64,000 nt of DNA from Pholiota molesta. Lineage: Eukaryota > Basidiomycota > Agaricomycetes > Agaricales > Strophariaceae. A model generated the notes under the pieces. That model saw nothing but the letters and a program-made list of their open reading frames with translations, was not told the origin of the DNA and did no database searches. The number at the start of each line of letters is the position of its first letter. The stretch's first letter is position 1. Below, piece after piece: positions 23,681 through 36,115 of the stretch. The DNA lies in NCBI GenBank assembly GCA_014925825.1, contig JACGCK010000103.1, forward strand, positions 62,001 through 126,000, written 5' to 3'. The position numbers and the translations under genes are program-made.

Positions 23681-25183
23681 ATGCCATCGACGTCCGAGCC
23701 TTCAGCTGGGAGCCCAATAGGCAAGGTTCCGTATGACATATTACGGGAAATCTTCATACATTGCCTTCCATCACCTACCATTGACATTGTCAAGAACTGG
23801 GACGACGTACAGCCAGACCCCACGAGTGCGCCAATACTACTATGTCGCATCTGTTCATCCTGGCGAACGATTGCTCTTACGGTTGCCACCATCTGGACGC
23901 ATTTCCGCTATACCTTCCACATCATAAAGGGGAAAGATTACGACGTCAAATCCGCATCCGGGAAGTTCAAATTTGTTGCGCGTCAAATCGAATTTATTCG
24001 GTGGTGGAGAATAAATCAAGGCCGCATCGCACCGTCTCTTGAGTTTTTAGATATATACGCGCTAAAAGCCAGAGACGTAAAGCAAAAGGACGCAGAAGAT
24101 GTCACCCTAGATGCACTGGATTTTCTTCTCGAATCCATTACCTCGGCGCAGTTTCTCCACATGCACCAACTCTTTTGGCATCAAATTGAAGCAAGGATTA
24201 CAGCTAAACACCGAACGGTTTTTCCAAACTTACATACGCTGCTAGTGGCGCATAGATGCGTTGTAAAAGACCCATTCTACACAGCCGTGGCCCTCCTGCC
24301 GAATAGCGCCTTCCCAGCATTGCGACGTCTATCGATAGATCGGCATGGTCGTTCAGGTGCACCGCTAGAGAATTCCAACATTCCGAATCAGTGGTCGATG
24401 CATACATTGACGCACCTCTTTCTGCATGCTCCAATGTCGCTTGAATTCTGGTTTTCCTGTATCCATTCGGCTCCGAATCTCCAATGGGGGTACTTTTCTA
24501 TTGACCGCGTGTCCGGTGTCGGCTACGTTTCCTCTCGCGAATGTATCCTTCCACAACTGACTACACTGCATGTTGGCGTCTATAACAGGCTATCAGACTT
24601 CCGAACCCCACTGCTGAGCTTGCTATTCAGAAACCTTTCTCTGCCCGCCTTACATACTCTATCGTTAGCCTCAAAGGATATAATGGAGCACTGGAAGGAC
24701 CACCACGTCATCGCTGAGCTTTATCGTGTCCTTCAATCCACGCCGGCCATCACAACGCTGTCCTTGGAAGACGGTTTCCTCTCATTACGCAACGAAAGTA
24801 CCCCGGAGATTCTTTCCGCGCTTGAAGACGTAGAGCCGATCTGGCAACATGCGCCTCAACTGGTGGATTTGAGGATTCGCTTGCACATTCAACGTTCCAT
24901 CTCATACCAACTCGGTTGGGACGGGATTGACAGGGTCATAGCGAGAGCAGTGGCAATCTTTGTGGGCAACATTTTTGACGATGATGGTGGATGGCTGGAT
25001 CTCCAAAACCCCGCATGCCCCATTCAGTCGCTCACGATAGACGACGAGGAACTCAGGGACTTGATGATATCGAGCATTCAGGAGCATTTCGAAGAAACGC
25101 CAAGGTTTGTTATTCAAGCCAGTAAGAAATGGGCGTTGGACCTCGCCTCTGATATGCGACGTGGATGGGGTGCGAGCATTTGA
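23681..25183 (+). CDS. F-box-like protein (intact, 500 aa)
   Basis: Open from 23561, but the start is placed at 23681 (MPSTSEPSAGSPIGKVPYDI), which aligns with the paralogues; the 40 upstream residues are translated flank. F-box at residues 12-75 (ILREIFIHCLP, LLCRICSSWRTIAL). Leu-rich body with the family landmarks FLLESITSAQFLH, ELYRVLQSTPAITTL, PIWQHAPQLVDL and GGWLDLQNPACPI, ending WGASI. No lesions. It is the best-preserved member of the 16.9/23.7 kb pair, whose flanks also match. Expected role: Skp1-binding substrate adaptor of an SCF ubiquitin ligase. Substrate unknown. Confidence 0.88.
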   Translation: MPSTSEPSAGSPIGKVPYDILREIFIHCLPSPTIDIVKNWDDVQPDPTSAPILLCRICSSWRTIALTVATIWTHFRYTFHIIKGKDYDVKSASGKFKFVARQIEFIRWWRINQGRIAPSLEFLDIYALKARDVKQKDAEDVTLDALDFLLESITSAQFLHMHQLFWHQIEARITAKHRTVFPNLHTLLVAHRCVVKDPFYTAVALLPNSAFPALRRLSIDRHGRSGAPLENSNIPNQWSMHTLTHLFLHAPMSLEFWFSCIHSAPNLQWGYFSIDRVSGVGYVSSRECILPQLTTLHVGVYNRLSDFRTPLLSLLFRNLSLPALHTLSLASKDIMEHWKDHHVIAELYRVLQSTPAITTLSLEDGFLSLRNESTPEILSALEDVEPIWQHAPQLVDLRIRLHIQRSISYQLGWDGIDRVIARAVAIFVGNIFDDDGGWLDLQNPACPIQSLTIDDEELRDLMISSIQEHFEETPRFVIQASKKWALDLASDMRRGWGASI

Positions 25184-25559
25184 AACTTTTATTCGGTAAG
25201 TCATGACCTGTATATTCCGGCTTGCAAAAATTTAACCAGTACATGCAATAGGTACATGTAGCAATGGCAACGCGCACGTCCAGGTTCAATCCAGGAGCGT
25301 GTAAGTAGAATTACGAATGAGGGAAATTACTACTTATACCGGAAGTGATGTAGACTTTGACTTGGCGTCGACTTGGCCTGAGCGACGTAGCTAAGATTCG
25401 AAGTTTATACATAGGGGAATTCTTGTATTTAGCCATCCAATTCCTGAATTTTCTTCCTTCTGTGCAGCACTAAAACCCCTAACATTGGGATTTCCGTTAC
25501 CGCCAAGTTGCCTCCAGGCTCGATTGCAAAAAGATTGCGGTGTCAACAGCGCCGCAAGG

Positions 25560-26950
25560 CGTGCGGGCATGGTGCGCCAAATAGGGCAAACAAGGCGCAA
25601 ATAATAACCGGCCCGAACAACTTGACGCGCCCACGGGTTCAACCGCGTCGTCTCTCCCCCGTATTCCATCACTTGGATTCCCCTGCAATATTCAATGCTT
25701 ACCTCCTGTGAATGCATTGTCAACTATTGTCAACTACCCACCCAATACACACCGACGATACGACAGTCAAGCCCGTCCTTGCTCACGGCGTCACCAAAGA
25801 AGAATCGCCGGGTCCAGACTCGGTCCACACTGCCTTCGTGTGCCAGTTGAACGTTGAACATTGAATCCCTACTATGGACTCGTATGGAGCAATGCTTTGA
25901 CCGATAACGATGCCATTGGTGATTTTCGAAAGACATGCATCTGTGCCATCGCTAAAATGATATCTCACGTCGCTCGGTATTGCCATAGTTTCGTCATGGA
26001 TGGAATACGAAAAGGTCGTGGTGGATCAGGACTGTAGTACGCACGGGGGGCGGCTATAGTGCATCTTATGTGTTACTAGGTGTGTGGATCATTACTTATT
26101 CATACTTTTCTGATGGCATTCCGCCTGTATAGCGGCTACATGCCACCCCCCGACAACCTGCGCTCGGCTCTCGGGAGCACTACCCAGTTTCTGCTGGGCG
26201 CCGCACCAAAACGATCCCCGCCTCGGACCTGCTCAGTGTTTGCGGCATATGACGCTACCTGTAGCACACGGCGAACGCGTCATGGACACCCATGCGTTAT
26301 TCTGCTGGTACAAGATCGATTGCTTTCTGTCAACATATTGGCCTCTCCGGTGACGTTCAGGCTCTCATCTCCTTTGTGGGCCCGAGATGCTGTCTTTCGG
26401 GATCACGAACGCCACCAGGTCTATATTTACACCCTCCCTGTCGCCTGAGGCCCGCAAATACAAAACATGGTGCAGCCAACCAGTGCGAACACTCAGATGT
26501 GCCTCAGCTCAGCCTCATGTACACGTATTCGCGCGCGTTACTCTGGTCCTCTTCTCGTGTTCTTGTCTGTCTATCTCGATGGTCTTGTAACGCTATTTCC
26601 TGCGAATACAATCTATCTTCCATCCTTATGTGTTACTAGGTACGTGATTCGCTCCTTCCTTCCACCGCGCATGCTGTTGTTCGGGGGCCGCGAAGGGGGC
26701 TAGGGCGCTATCCGCACCGGACCTCTCTGCGCTCGGGGGCACGCGTAGATATCTGATAAGGCGCCGCTGATGCGTCTGAGCACCCAGATGCGTGACGATT
26801 GGAGGTGATGCAACGAGTACGGCCAGTTCAAGGAAGCCTCGAGGGTTTCGCGGCGAAGCCGGTAAATATTTAAAGTCATCTCCTCATGTTGGTCGTCCCT
26901 GATCAATCACGATTTTGCTTGGACAGCCGCTCGCTCACAACACTCTTTTT
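25560..26950 (+). repeat. Degenerate dispersed repeat, copy 2
   Basis: Carries AAGCCCGTCCTTGC-CACGGCGTCA at 25771 (also 59060), the TATGTGTTACTAGGTNNGTG word at 26066 and 26628, and a block around 26535-26645 (GTTACTCTGGTCCTC, then CTTGTAACGC-ATTTCCTGCGAAT) that matches the tandem block at 59904-60148. No intact gene. Confidence 0.5.
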
Positions 26951-28471
26951 TGAGGGTCGGCGAATATAGATTTTATATTGAGAGATCTTCGGCAAAAAGT
27001 GGGCACTTATTCTTGTCTCATAATTTTTGCGCGTATATCTAAGATACGCTAACCATTATCCACTATCGTCTTTTCTAGCCTTCTCGAATTTCACTGGACG
27101 CGCATCATTTACCGGTGGTTCTACGACGTGGGCTTGTACTTGAGGTTACCAACATGATCGGTTTGAAGCCTTGGAAAGACATGCCAACAATATATTTCAG
27201 CGCCTCCCAACAAACATACAACTGGCTGCTCCCGCTCCCCCGTCGCGATCGATCTCAACCACCATGCTATTTCAGCAGCGCGCCGCGTCATGCTTAACGA
27301 CTTGATCGCACCAGCCTCCCTCGAGGGTGTGGTCGTGGTATATATCTGTGTCGAAATTCTGTGCTGCGTCTGTCTTTCCGCTGTCAGAACGACGTGCGCT
27401 GCGCGAGTTGTCCAGTGGGTTGGTTTTTTTCCCCTTCTGATCGTGCCTTCTCCCCATATACGTGCCGTCATAGATCAGAAACGCGTAGCCCGCGCCACGA
27501 GAAGAGCGCTGCTGACGCTACACTCGACCGTCGTCGGCCGCGCGGGCGCTGTTTGTGGGATGCACAGGCTCGTTGCCCTCGGCCCTCTCTCTCTTCTCCG
27601 CGTCCCTGCTCTTGTCTTTCTTTGGCTCCAATACTCAGTGATGGAAGCCAGCGCTCTGATCTGCGACGCATCGGCCGCTGGTGGTGTGGCACCCGCAGTG
27701 CAGTGCGTGCAACTCCGCACGAGCCCCGCGATACCGGCGCAACTTGATATCATCATGGCGCGGATTCCAGGGCCTACTCCGAGATGCCTATACAGACATC
27801 CGTTACGTGTAGCCGGTCTGCGTCTACTGCCTACCAGTCCATAGACCCACTGCACGAACCGTTTTTAATTGATGGGTAAAAGTTGGGGGCGCAGAATCAG
27901 CGCTTTGATACAGTGGCCGACCTGCCAGCGCCCTGAGGGATCGACGCTGTGCATCACTGAGCACCCACCCACTGCGCTCGCATCGCCATCATTGCTTCTG
28001 ACACCCTCGGGCTCGGGAGTCGGTAGCGTCCCAAGGCTGTGAGACAGTCGTGTTCTTGTCAATGTGCACGTCTTGTTTGTTGTCTTGATAATACGTTGGC
28101 AATGGTAGGAACGGTAGTACAATGTGCACCAAAGGTTAGTTAATATCTGAAAGATGGTTGTCCCTATCTGAGCGGTAATTTGATCAATTAAAGATACGTG
28201 AGAGGCGTCTAAAAAACGACTTGCAGACCTGTATTACGGAACTGCCCTTGTTGATGCATTTTCTGCAGATTTTCTGCATAGAGATGATGTGGTATGACTG
28301 AAATAACTTATGTTGTGTTGTTTTTAGTGTCGGATACGGTGCAGTCGGATCAGCTTCTTGAGTACAATGGATCGATAACTGATACATCTGGGACTCATAA
28401 AATAGCTCACGAATTTACTTTCTGCCGTTAATCTAATTCTTCTCCAGAAGCCCCTCATCGACCCTCGTGCC
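26951..28471. other. Intergenic, no supported gene
   Basis: Several overlapping open frames of 60-184 codons on both strands around 27120-27860, none with a domain I recognise. 28130-28470 is AT-rich and serves as upstream region of the NACHT pseudogene. Confidence 0.4.
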
Positions 28472-31400
28472 ATGAATTCGCAGACAATCGCAAACTACTT
28501 CTCCAATGCTTCGAATACTACTCTACACAACACGACCTTTACACATATTAACGGAAATGCATACTACGGGAACACAGAGCGTCACGGTAATGATCACCGG
28601 CCCCCTACGCTGCGAGACAACGGCGTGCTAATCCAAAACCACATCAGCATTAGGCTTACGACTGCTCCTCGATAATATCTCCAACGGTGCCTTCCACGAC
28701 GCAGCCGAGCGAGGCAACCCGCCTCGATGCCATCCGCAAACACGGACGGCTATCCGCGCAGAGATCATGGAATGGATCGAAGCCCCCGCCGCTTTGCGGA
28801 AACTGATCCTCTGGATGTATGGGCCCGCCGGGTCTGGGAAGACCGCCATCGCGCAGAGCATCGCCGAGGCGTGCCAGCAGCAGGGCCGCCTCGCTGCTCC
28901 TTCTTTTTCGGTCGCACAGCACACGGGCGCAATGACACCACCCGATTCATAGCGGCGATTGCGTATCAGCTCTCGCGGTTCATACCCGAGACATGCGACT
29001 GCATCATGTCCGCAATCGAGCAGAATCCAGCAGTCTTTTCCTGCGCGCTTGCAACTCAATTCCAGGTGCTCGTGGTCGAACCTCTGAAATCGTTACCACC
29101 CTCCCCACGGCCGATTTTTCTGATCACGGATGGCGTTGACGAATGCGGCCCTAATCGTGAAGCCCAGGCGGGCCTGCTGCGCGCCCTGGGGGCTGTCATC
29201 GCAGAGTTACAACATATCCCTGTTATATTACTGATAACAAGTCGCCCGGAATACGAGATCCGCGATGCCTTTGTGGGGAACCCGCTCAGCGCTTTCGTGA
29301 ACCGGCTTTCACTGGACGACAACTACAAGCCTGACAAAGACATCCGGCTATATCTTGAGTCCATGTTCCAAGATACCCGCGACAGACACCTCCGACTGGG
29401 CAGCGCGCTCCCTTCCCCCTGGCCCGCTGAAGACGATGTCGACCGTCTTGTGTCAAAGGCATCGGGTCAGTTTATATTTGCTGCCACCGTCGTGAAGTTC
29501 ATCGCCTCGTCTCGACATCATCCCCCCGAGCGACTGGACGTTATATTAGGCCTGTCGGCCTTCGGAAACGAGACGCCATTTGCCCTCCTTGACGCATTGT
29601 ATCACTATATCCTCTCGTCCGTGGCTGATCTTCCGAAGGTTCTGGAGATCCTGACTCTCCTCATCATGAGCAAATACAACCACATACTGCTTCCGCCAGT
29701 GCCATTCAAAGTCGAAATAATTGAGGCGCTGCTGGGATTCTCAGTCGGCAGGGTGCTGGTAGATATGCATGCCCTTGTTTTTGTTCCACTGCCTGCTGAT
29801 CGTGGCTCCGTTCTACGGATTCACCATGCATTGCTGTATGACTTCCTGACGGACCGATCCCGGTCTCGTAGCTACTATATTGATCCAACGCAGGGGAATA
29901 TCACTCTTGGTCGACGCTGGTTGAGGCTCGGAGCCAATTATCGCCACATTCCCTTACCACTTATGCTCTGGGATTGTATGAACGGTTTCGTTGAACATTG
30001 CAAAAAATTGACAATCAGTAGCAGAGAAATTGTAGACAATCTCGCGTCTTTCAGTTTGAAAACACTGTTGGAGGACATTAACAAGTCCAGAGATCTTTAT
30101 TGTACGCCGTGGAATGCCTTCTTTGCAATTGTTAAAGATCAAATTAGTCGCTCAATTTCTTCATTTAATGTCTGATATCTGGGCTGATTACTTTCGATGA
30201 CTCAAATTAGGCTGGTCCTCTCAGTGACGTGCTGCTACGACTACGCAGCGAATTTGATACGTTTTTCTTGGGACGCCTTTCACGATATCCACCTGCTCTG
30301 CAGACTTTGATACCGACAATCTTGGTTTCAAGTTATGGCACTGTTGGAACGTCGGCTGATGACATATTTCGTATGTGTCTACATGCCTTTCATCCAGTGG
30401 AAACCGATGTTGCCCAGAGCCGCAAACTTGACTCAAGGTTGTTGGGCCTATACAGCGTAGATTATGACACTTTTGATTGCGATCCTTTTTTTCTACAATG
30501 TTTCGGGACCTTTCCCGAAGCGGACAATATTACGTGGATGATGAAAAATATACAGCGCTGCTGAAGAGAATCGTCGCAGTTGCTTATCCATTGTAAGTTG
30601 TATCAGTGTCAGTGGTATAATATCTGTGGTGGCTTACTGATTCCATTGAACAGGGATGGGAAAGACAAACATCTAGTCAAGTTCGTTACAGAGAACAAGT
30701 GTCAATTCATCTTCGATGCAGACGGATCCGATCTGACAATACATATACAATTGGAAAATCTGGCTTTACACTGGTTTCCTACTCTAATCAGAGGTGCTTC
30801 CACAGGACGTGCTACCACATAAATGTGTGTCTTTTATGTGGTAGCTATGTAATAATTTATTTACATCAGAGACCAAATATCTTACAGTAATTTACCTATA
30901 AGATATTTGTTATGAGTCAATAAATAAAAAGGTCTGATATATTTGGGACATATGTGATAAGATATTTGAAATGTAATCAGCACATAAATGTTGTGAATTT
31001 ATTGGGTACAGATATTGTCACATACATCACAATAACATATAGAGTAAACCCATGTAATATATTTGGTACATATTTAGACCTTGATGTATGCATGAACTAC
31101 GAATAAATTAGCCATGTTTATTTGGAACCAAATTATAAGCTATGGGGACAGTTATTAGGTAGAATATTTGAAGTCCATTCTGCAAATGCAAGATTTGCCA
31201 CATGGCAATTTAAAACGGCAATCTCGCGCAATTCCCAAGTGTGCAAATTTGCGCAATTTCGCGCAATTTTTGCAGGCGCAAATTTGCGCAATTTCACGCA
31301 ATTTTAAACCCGCAAATTTCCGCAATTTCCGCAATTTTCAAAGGCGCAAATCTGTGCAATTGCGCAATTTTTACAGGCGTAAATTTGTGCAATTTCCAAG

Positions 31401-32201
31401 GGCGCAAATTTGCGCAATTTCCAAGGGCGCAAATTTGCGCAATCCCACGCAAATTCTGAAATTGCCATGTGCGCAAAATTGCGCAAATTTACGCCTGTAA
31501 AAATTGTACAATTGCGCGAATTTGCGACTTTAAAAATTGCGTCAAATTGCGCAAATTTGCGCTTTTAAAATTGCGTCAAATTGCGCAAATTTGTGCCTGC
31601 AAAAATTGCGCGAAATTGCGCAAATTTGCACACTTGGGAATTGCGCGAGATTGCCGTTTTAAATTGCCATGTGGCAAATCTTGCATTTGCAGAATGGACT
31701 TCAAATATTCTACCTAATAACTGTCCCCATAGCTTATAATTTGGTTCCAAATAAACATGGCTAATTTATTCGTAGTTCATGCATACATCAAGGTCTAAAT
31801 ATGTACCAAATATATTACATGGGTTTATTCTATATGTTATTGTGATGTATGTGACAATATCTGTACCCAATAAATTCACAACATTTATGTGCTGATTACA
31901 TTTCAAATATCTTATCACATATGTCCCAAATATATCAGACCTTTTTATTTATTGACTCATAACAAATATCTTATAAGTAAATTACTGTAAGATATTTGGT
32001 CTCTGATGTAAATAAATTATTACATAGCTACCACATAAAAGACACACATTTATTTGGTAGCGTGTCCTGTGTTCCGCAGATTTGGAACTTGCCACGCTCC
32101 TGCGCGAGCGTGTGTTCCAATTCGATGATGCCAAGAATATGGACAAACACTACAAAATCGCAAAAATCTCCTGGGAATACATACAGGCAAGTGTCTTTTA
32201 A
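28472..32201 (+). pseudogene. NACHT/STAND NLR-type gene, broken four ways
   Basis: Exon 1 28472-28586; intron 28587-28653; exon 2 28654-30142; intron 30143-30210; exon 3 30211-30592; intron 30593-30653; exon 4 30654-30800 then 32075-32201. Structure follows the paralogue at 56352-52403. Exon 2 has the P-loop GPAGSGKT, Walker B LITDGVDECG, and TSRPEYEI. Lesions: one missing T near 28899, so that SFFFGR becomes out of frame (exons 1+2 are one base short of a codon multiple); donor of intron 2 reads AT where the paralogue has GTAAGT; one missing base near 30503; and a 1271-bp hairpin element in exon 4. With the element and one TTC removed, exon 4 joins in frame (ADLELATLLRERVFQ). NACHT proteins are signal-responsive NTPases linked to non-self recognition in fungi; this copy is dead. 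Confidence 0.85.
30801..32071. mobile_element. Giant-hairpin MITE, CACAGG ends, 3-bp TSD
   Basis: The left end is CACAGGACGTGCTACCACAT and the right end is its near-complement. Flanks TTC at 30798-30800 and 32072-32074 form a 3-bp duplication. The arms (about 30801-31230 and 31640-32071) are near-perfect complements for over 400 bp. The centre is an array of GCGCAAATTTGCGC-like self-complementary words in both orientations. No transposase; every centre frame just encodes an NLRNF/ANLCNF-like repeat. Ends and 3-bp TSD suggest a CACTA/CMC relative; superfamily uncertain. Confidence 0.85.
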
Positions 32202-33106
32202 CATGAGCAATGTCAACAAGCAATTAACCAGATGCTTCTTGCTATCTGATTCTGCTCAGCGGTTCTATATATCAGATTTTAACCACACCCACCGCCCAAA
32301 TACCAACAGATGTTTTGTGTGTGATAGGCTTGGCAGCGCATCCGTCGTCGTCGACAAGCCACCTTCTCTGATACCTACAGCTGCCACCTTAGCTCAGCTT
32401 CGAACAAACCATTGCAAGCAGTAGTGTTTGACATGAATGGGAGCAGCGCAACGGCCACTTGAATGGCTTACTAGGGGATCAATAGACGAACGAGGCCTGC
32501 TGTTGTGTTGGAAATTAGTATTCAAGTATCTAGGAAATTACAAGGAATAATTTATTATATATGCACTTCACTGTAGCATTCAACACACATACTTGTGAAG
32601 CTAGAGCATCAATACGCATCAGAACCATGCCTGTCCTCTGGTTCAAGTCCAGATTTAGCACGCTGCGCTTGAATCCAGGGGAATTGGCGATGCCATTCCG
32701 GTATTCTAGATGCTCCCTGCTTGGCCTATGAAGCGCAAGCCGCTTCGGCCGCGGCATATCCTGTCAACCACTAGAAGCTCTAAAAATATATATCGCTTCA
32801 CGTCGTGTCTCGCAACATCAAGGACGTTGGTTGAAAAAACAACGTTCCGCATTTCCAAGTTAGCTTTGTGGAACATACTTTTTTCTTGAGGTTCTTCAAT
32901 TATTGGAAATAACCCTGCCATGACCCATCAGCGTAGGGAGGAAGACTCATCCATGGCTGAGGGGAACAACAATCAGATTCTTAAATTTCAAGCAACGCGT
33001 CCGCGTCATGGAGGAACAGGGTCGAACAGAAATTTAACCAAATAGACGCCATACAAAGAAGCGAGGCTAAAGGAAAAAGTTCGGACGATCTCCCCACACT
33101 CTCCCC
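32202..33106. other. Intergenic, no supported gene
   Basis: Minus frames at 32530-32757 and 32706-32921 are open but short and unrecognised. 33015-33220 shows weak reverse-complement similarity to 47600-47740. Confidence 0.35.
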
Positions 33107-35733
33107 ATGCCTCCTCAAAAACGGAAACGACCTCGCAGCCCAGCAGAGACCACGAGGATCCCGCGGCGGCCAGTAACCGACCCGCACCCCAGCGTGCGAG
33201 GCGACGCACAATATGGGGACGCGCAGCCACGACCCAGAAGTTCTGCACTGCCAGCGCAGTCCGCGGAGTGGCCAGCGCAAGCCACTGGTGGTTCCTCCAC
33301 CTCGCGTCAACATGATCACCCACGAGCGAACGAGGACTCTGAGGAAGAACCGTGGGCCATGGCATCCCTGCAGTCGGACCACCTGCGTGCTGCGCGTCAG
33401 CAGATACGAGATCACGCCATGGGTGGCTCCTCAATGTCGCGTCTCGACCACCACCGTCATCACCCTCCTGTTCCAGAGGACGAAGACGGAGCCATGGCGT
33501 CTCTACAGTGGGACCACCTCCGCGCTGCACATCAAGAGATAAAAGATCACGATCGCGCCATTGCTGGCCACGCAACGTCGCGTCGCGACCACCGTCGTCA
33601 CCCTCCTACAACAAAGGAAAAAGTTACCCTGATGGCGCCCCCGCAGTGGCACCTCCCGCGCGCGGCACATTACAGTGTCGGTGAGTAAATAGAATGTTTC
33701 ACGAGACACCTAGAGTTTGACTCCCTTGATAAACAGAAACTCCATGAACAATGAATCATTCCACCCAAGGGTGGAACCGCGAAACAACGTTATGATCTGG
33801 GAGCGCCGTAGGTGCTGGCCGGATCACCAACACCGCCGACGAAAGAGTTGAGCCCTCACAGGCCTCAACAACACCCCTGATGTAAGTTAAACGCGATCCA
33901 ACCCTTCGATAATAGTCTGATTGTTGTGCTAGGGGTTTGAGAGCGGGGCTTCAGACGACTAGGACAGAGGATGGCCAACCTGAACAGGAAATGGCCACTG
34001 AGCTTTATTCTGCAGGGTACGAAGTTGAGCGTTAGTGGTCATTTCAGTATCCCTGCTGATTTTTATGATAGTCTTTTGTGCACACATGGCGGAAGGATTT
34101 ACCGTGACTTACCAAGTCCTCAGAGCGCCCGAGTCGAAAGAGACGTGCAACCAGACTTGTAAGTCAAGTCCAGTCATACCTGAAAAAAAGTAACGCTGAT
34201 CATTATGTTAGTCATGGAAGTCATGATAATGCAAACGAGGAAATGCTTGCCAGCTCAAAAGACTCGTCGTGAGCACCCGCGTTGTATATGCCAATATATT
34301 CGTCGTCAGCGCCATACGCTATGTCGTCAGAGCCGTTGTCGTTATCGGGGAGTATATTGTCATATTCGTCACTCCAGCACGCACTGGGGCCACCAGCTTC
34401 ATACTACAACACCATTTCCACTTCCACGTCGTCGTCGTCGTCGATGCTCGCTTCTGGTTCCGCGTCAGCGCCATCCTCGCAGCCCGCGACATCTTCCCTG
34501 TCCTCAGGATCATCCTCGTCGTTGTCGTCGTCTGCGGCCTCGACATTGATATCCGCGTCCGTGGCTCATGGTGACGCGTTCGCGATGAGCATGAGTCACC
34601 ACACAAAAGATTTCGATGCCGGCGCCCGACGGGATTCTGCTATGTTGGATTATTCTGCAGTGTATCAGGAGGATTCGGCATCTTGGATGGGTGAGGGTTC
34701 GATCCCGCAGATTGCGTCGAGCAGTGCGCTTCCCTCCTCGTCATCATTGGACCTGGCTGGTGATGGTCAGATGTCAATGTCTGGATACGCGACCAACGTA
34801 TATCAAAACTCACAGACATGGCTCCCCGGGACAACGACGACGACGACGCAGCCACCACCATCAGGCCCCCTTTGGGATTCTGCGCCGGTCGATCATTCTG
34901 CAGTAATTAAGGAGCAGGCAACGTCTTGGATGGGTGAGAGTTCGAAGATGCTGAATGCGTCGAGCGGCGCATTTGGATCATCGTTGTCGGATCTGCTGAG
35001 TGATACCCCGCTCTCAACATCTAAATTCACAGCCAACATATATCAAGGTGAATGCTTACCGACATGGCTGCCCGAGACGTCGTCGTCTTCGTTGGCACCG
35101 CTACCACCGTCGCTCTGAAATACCATGTCCTCGTCATGGCCACTGTCATCGACCTCGAATACCATGTTTTCGTCATCGATCACCTTATCTGCTGCGTCAT
35201 CGAGATCCGCTGCCTTCACCTCGTCATACTCACCGAACCCAGCTAGTCATATACAGACATCAACGTCCCGATCTACGACTGCCGCAATTGGGGCTACTCA
35301 CTGACTGAATCCTCCAGTACATCGTCGCAGCCTCCGCCGTCGCCGATCTCACATCTCACAGCACCCTCCCCATCCGGTCCCAATGGTCCATCGCCGTCGC
35401 AATTCCAGGATACATGGACAACGATGATGAATCGCACGAAGAACTCCGCTGCTCCAGATGTGCTGCCACGAGCGCGTGACGAGAAAGAACGACATCTACA
35501 GACGGCTCAGCAATGTGATAGGGCTGATACTGCAGACTTTACTCACCCTCTACTTCCTCTAACGGTGGGGTATCGCCACCTCCAACATCGTCGTCGCCCT
35601 CGTCGCCCTCGTCGTCATCTTCAACCCAACATCCGGCCGTTTCCACCAGCTTGTCGTCTTCAAGTGCTCCAACGGGCAATACCAAGGGACCGCGAAAACG
35701 CTCCTATTCGATCGTTGAACGTCCTTCGCTGTG
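33107..35733 (+). CDS. Possible spliced Ser/Pro-rich gene, function unknown
   Basis: First open frame 33107-33688 (193 aa, basic start MPPQKRKRPRSP) holds three imperfect repeats of about 40 residues around SLQ-DHLRAA and SR-DH-RH-PP. It ends at a plausible donor (GGTGAGTAAATAG). A later frame, 34282-35118, is Ser-rich with two copies of an SWMGE ... YQ ... TWLPE unit. Another frame, 35300-35733, ends KGPRKRSYSIVERPSL. Codon-rich low-complexity sequence could mimic coding, so the exons and their joining are guesses. No named domain is visible; it could be a low-complexity nuclear protein or a decayed gene. Confidence 0.3.
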
Positions 35734-35878
35734 AATAGGGCATGGATTGGAGCATGGCGAGTCGGTCGTTGCGGGCGCCATGGAGCAGCGGGGAATCGTG
35801 CGCAAGTGGGGTGGAATAAAGACGTCTCCTGGAAATGGTACAGATGGGAAGAAGATACCCAGATGACACGATTCTTCC

Positions 35879-35938
35879 GCCATTCCGTCAAGGCCCGACC
35901 GGCCCGTGACACGATGCCCGAGTGGGATTAGAGAAAGG
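35879..35938 (+). repeat. 60-bp direct repeat, distal copy
   Basis: Identical base for base to 46227-46286, the 5' end of the tyrosine-recombinase retroelement (GCCATTCCGTCAAGGCCCGA start, GATTAGAGAAAGG end), same orientation, 10.3 kb apart. Confidence 0.9.
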
Positions 35939-36101
35939 CTGCAGTTCTAGTTATTCTTCGAGATATATCGAGTCGATTAACACAGAACTAGTGCTTTGTA
36001 AGCTAGATTAGAACAGTGAAAAATCAAGTCACTCTGAGTCACTCAGTCACTGAATGAAAGTCAGAACTGAGCACGTGAGAGTAACTTGAGTTTTCTCTTC
36101 T
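35939..36101. repeat. Inverted repeat, left copy (163 bp)
   Basis: Starts CTGCAGTTCTAGTTATTC and is the reverse complement of 40072-40235 with one T-run difference. It directly abuts the 60-bp repeat. Confidence 0.9.
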
Positions 36102-36115
36102 TGGGGAGGGGCAAT

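Noticed and set aside
31168..31717. Open frames encoding FAQFRAIFA / NLRNF-type repeats
   Set aside because: They occur on both strands and in several frames because the hairpin core is a short self-complementary satellite; not genes.
34269..34606. Overlapping plus and minus frames around 34.3-34.6 kb
   Set aside because: Shadows of a low-complexity Ser-rich stretch (TCG/TCC repeats) in 34282-35118.
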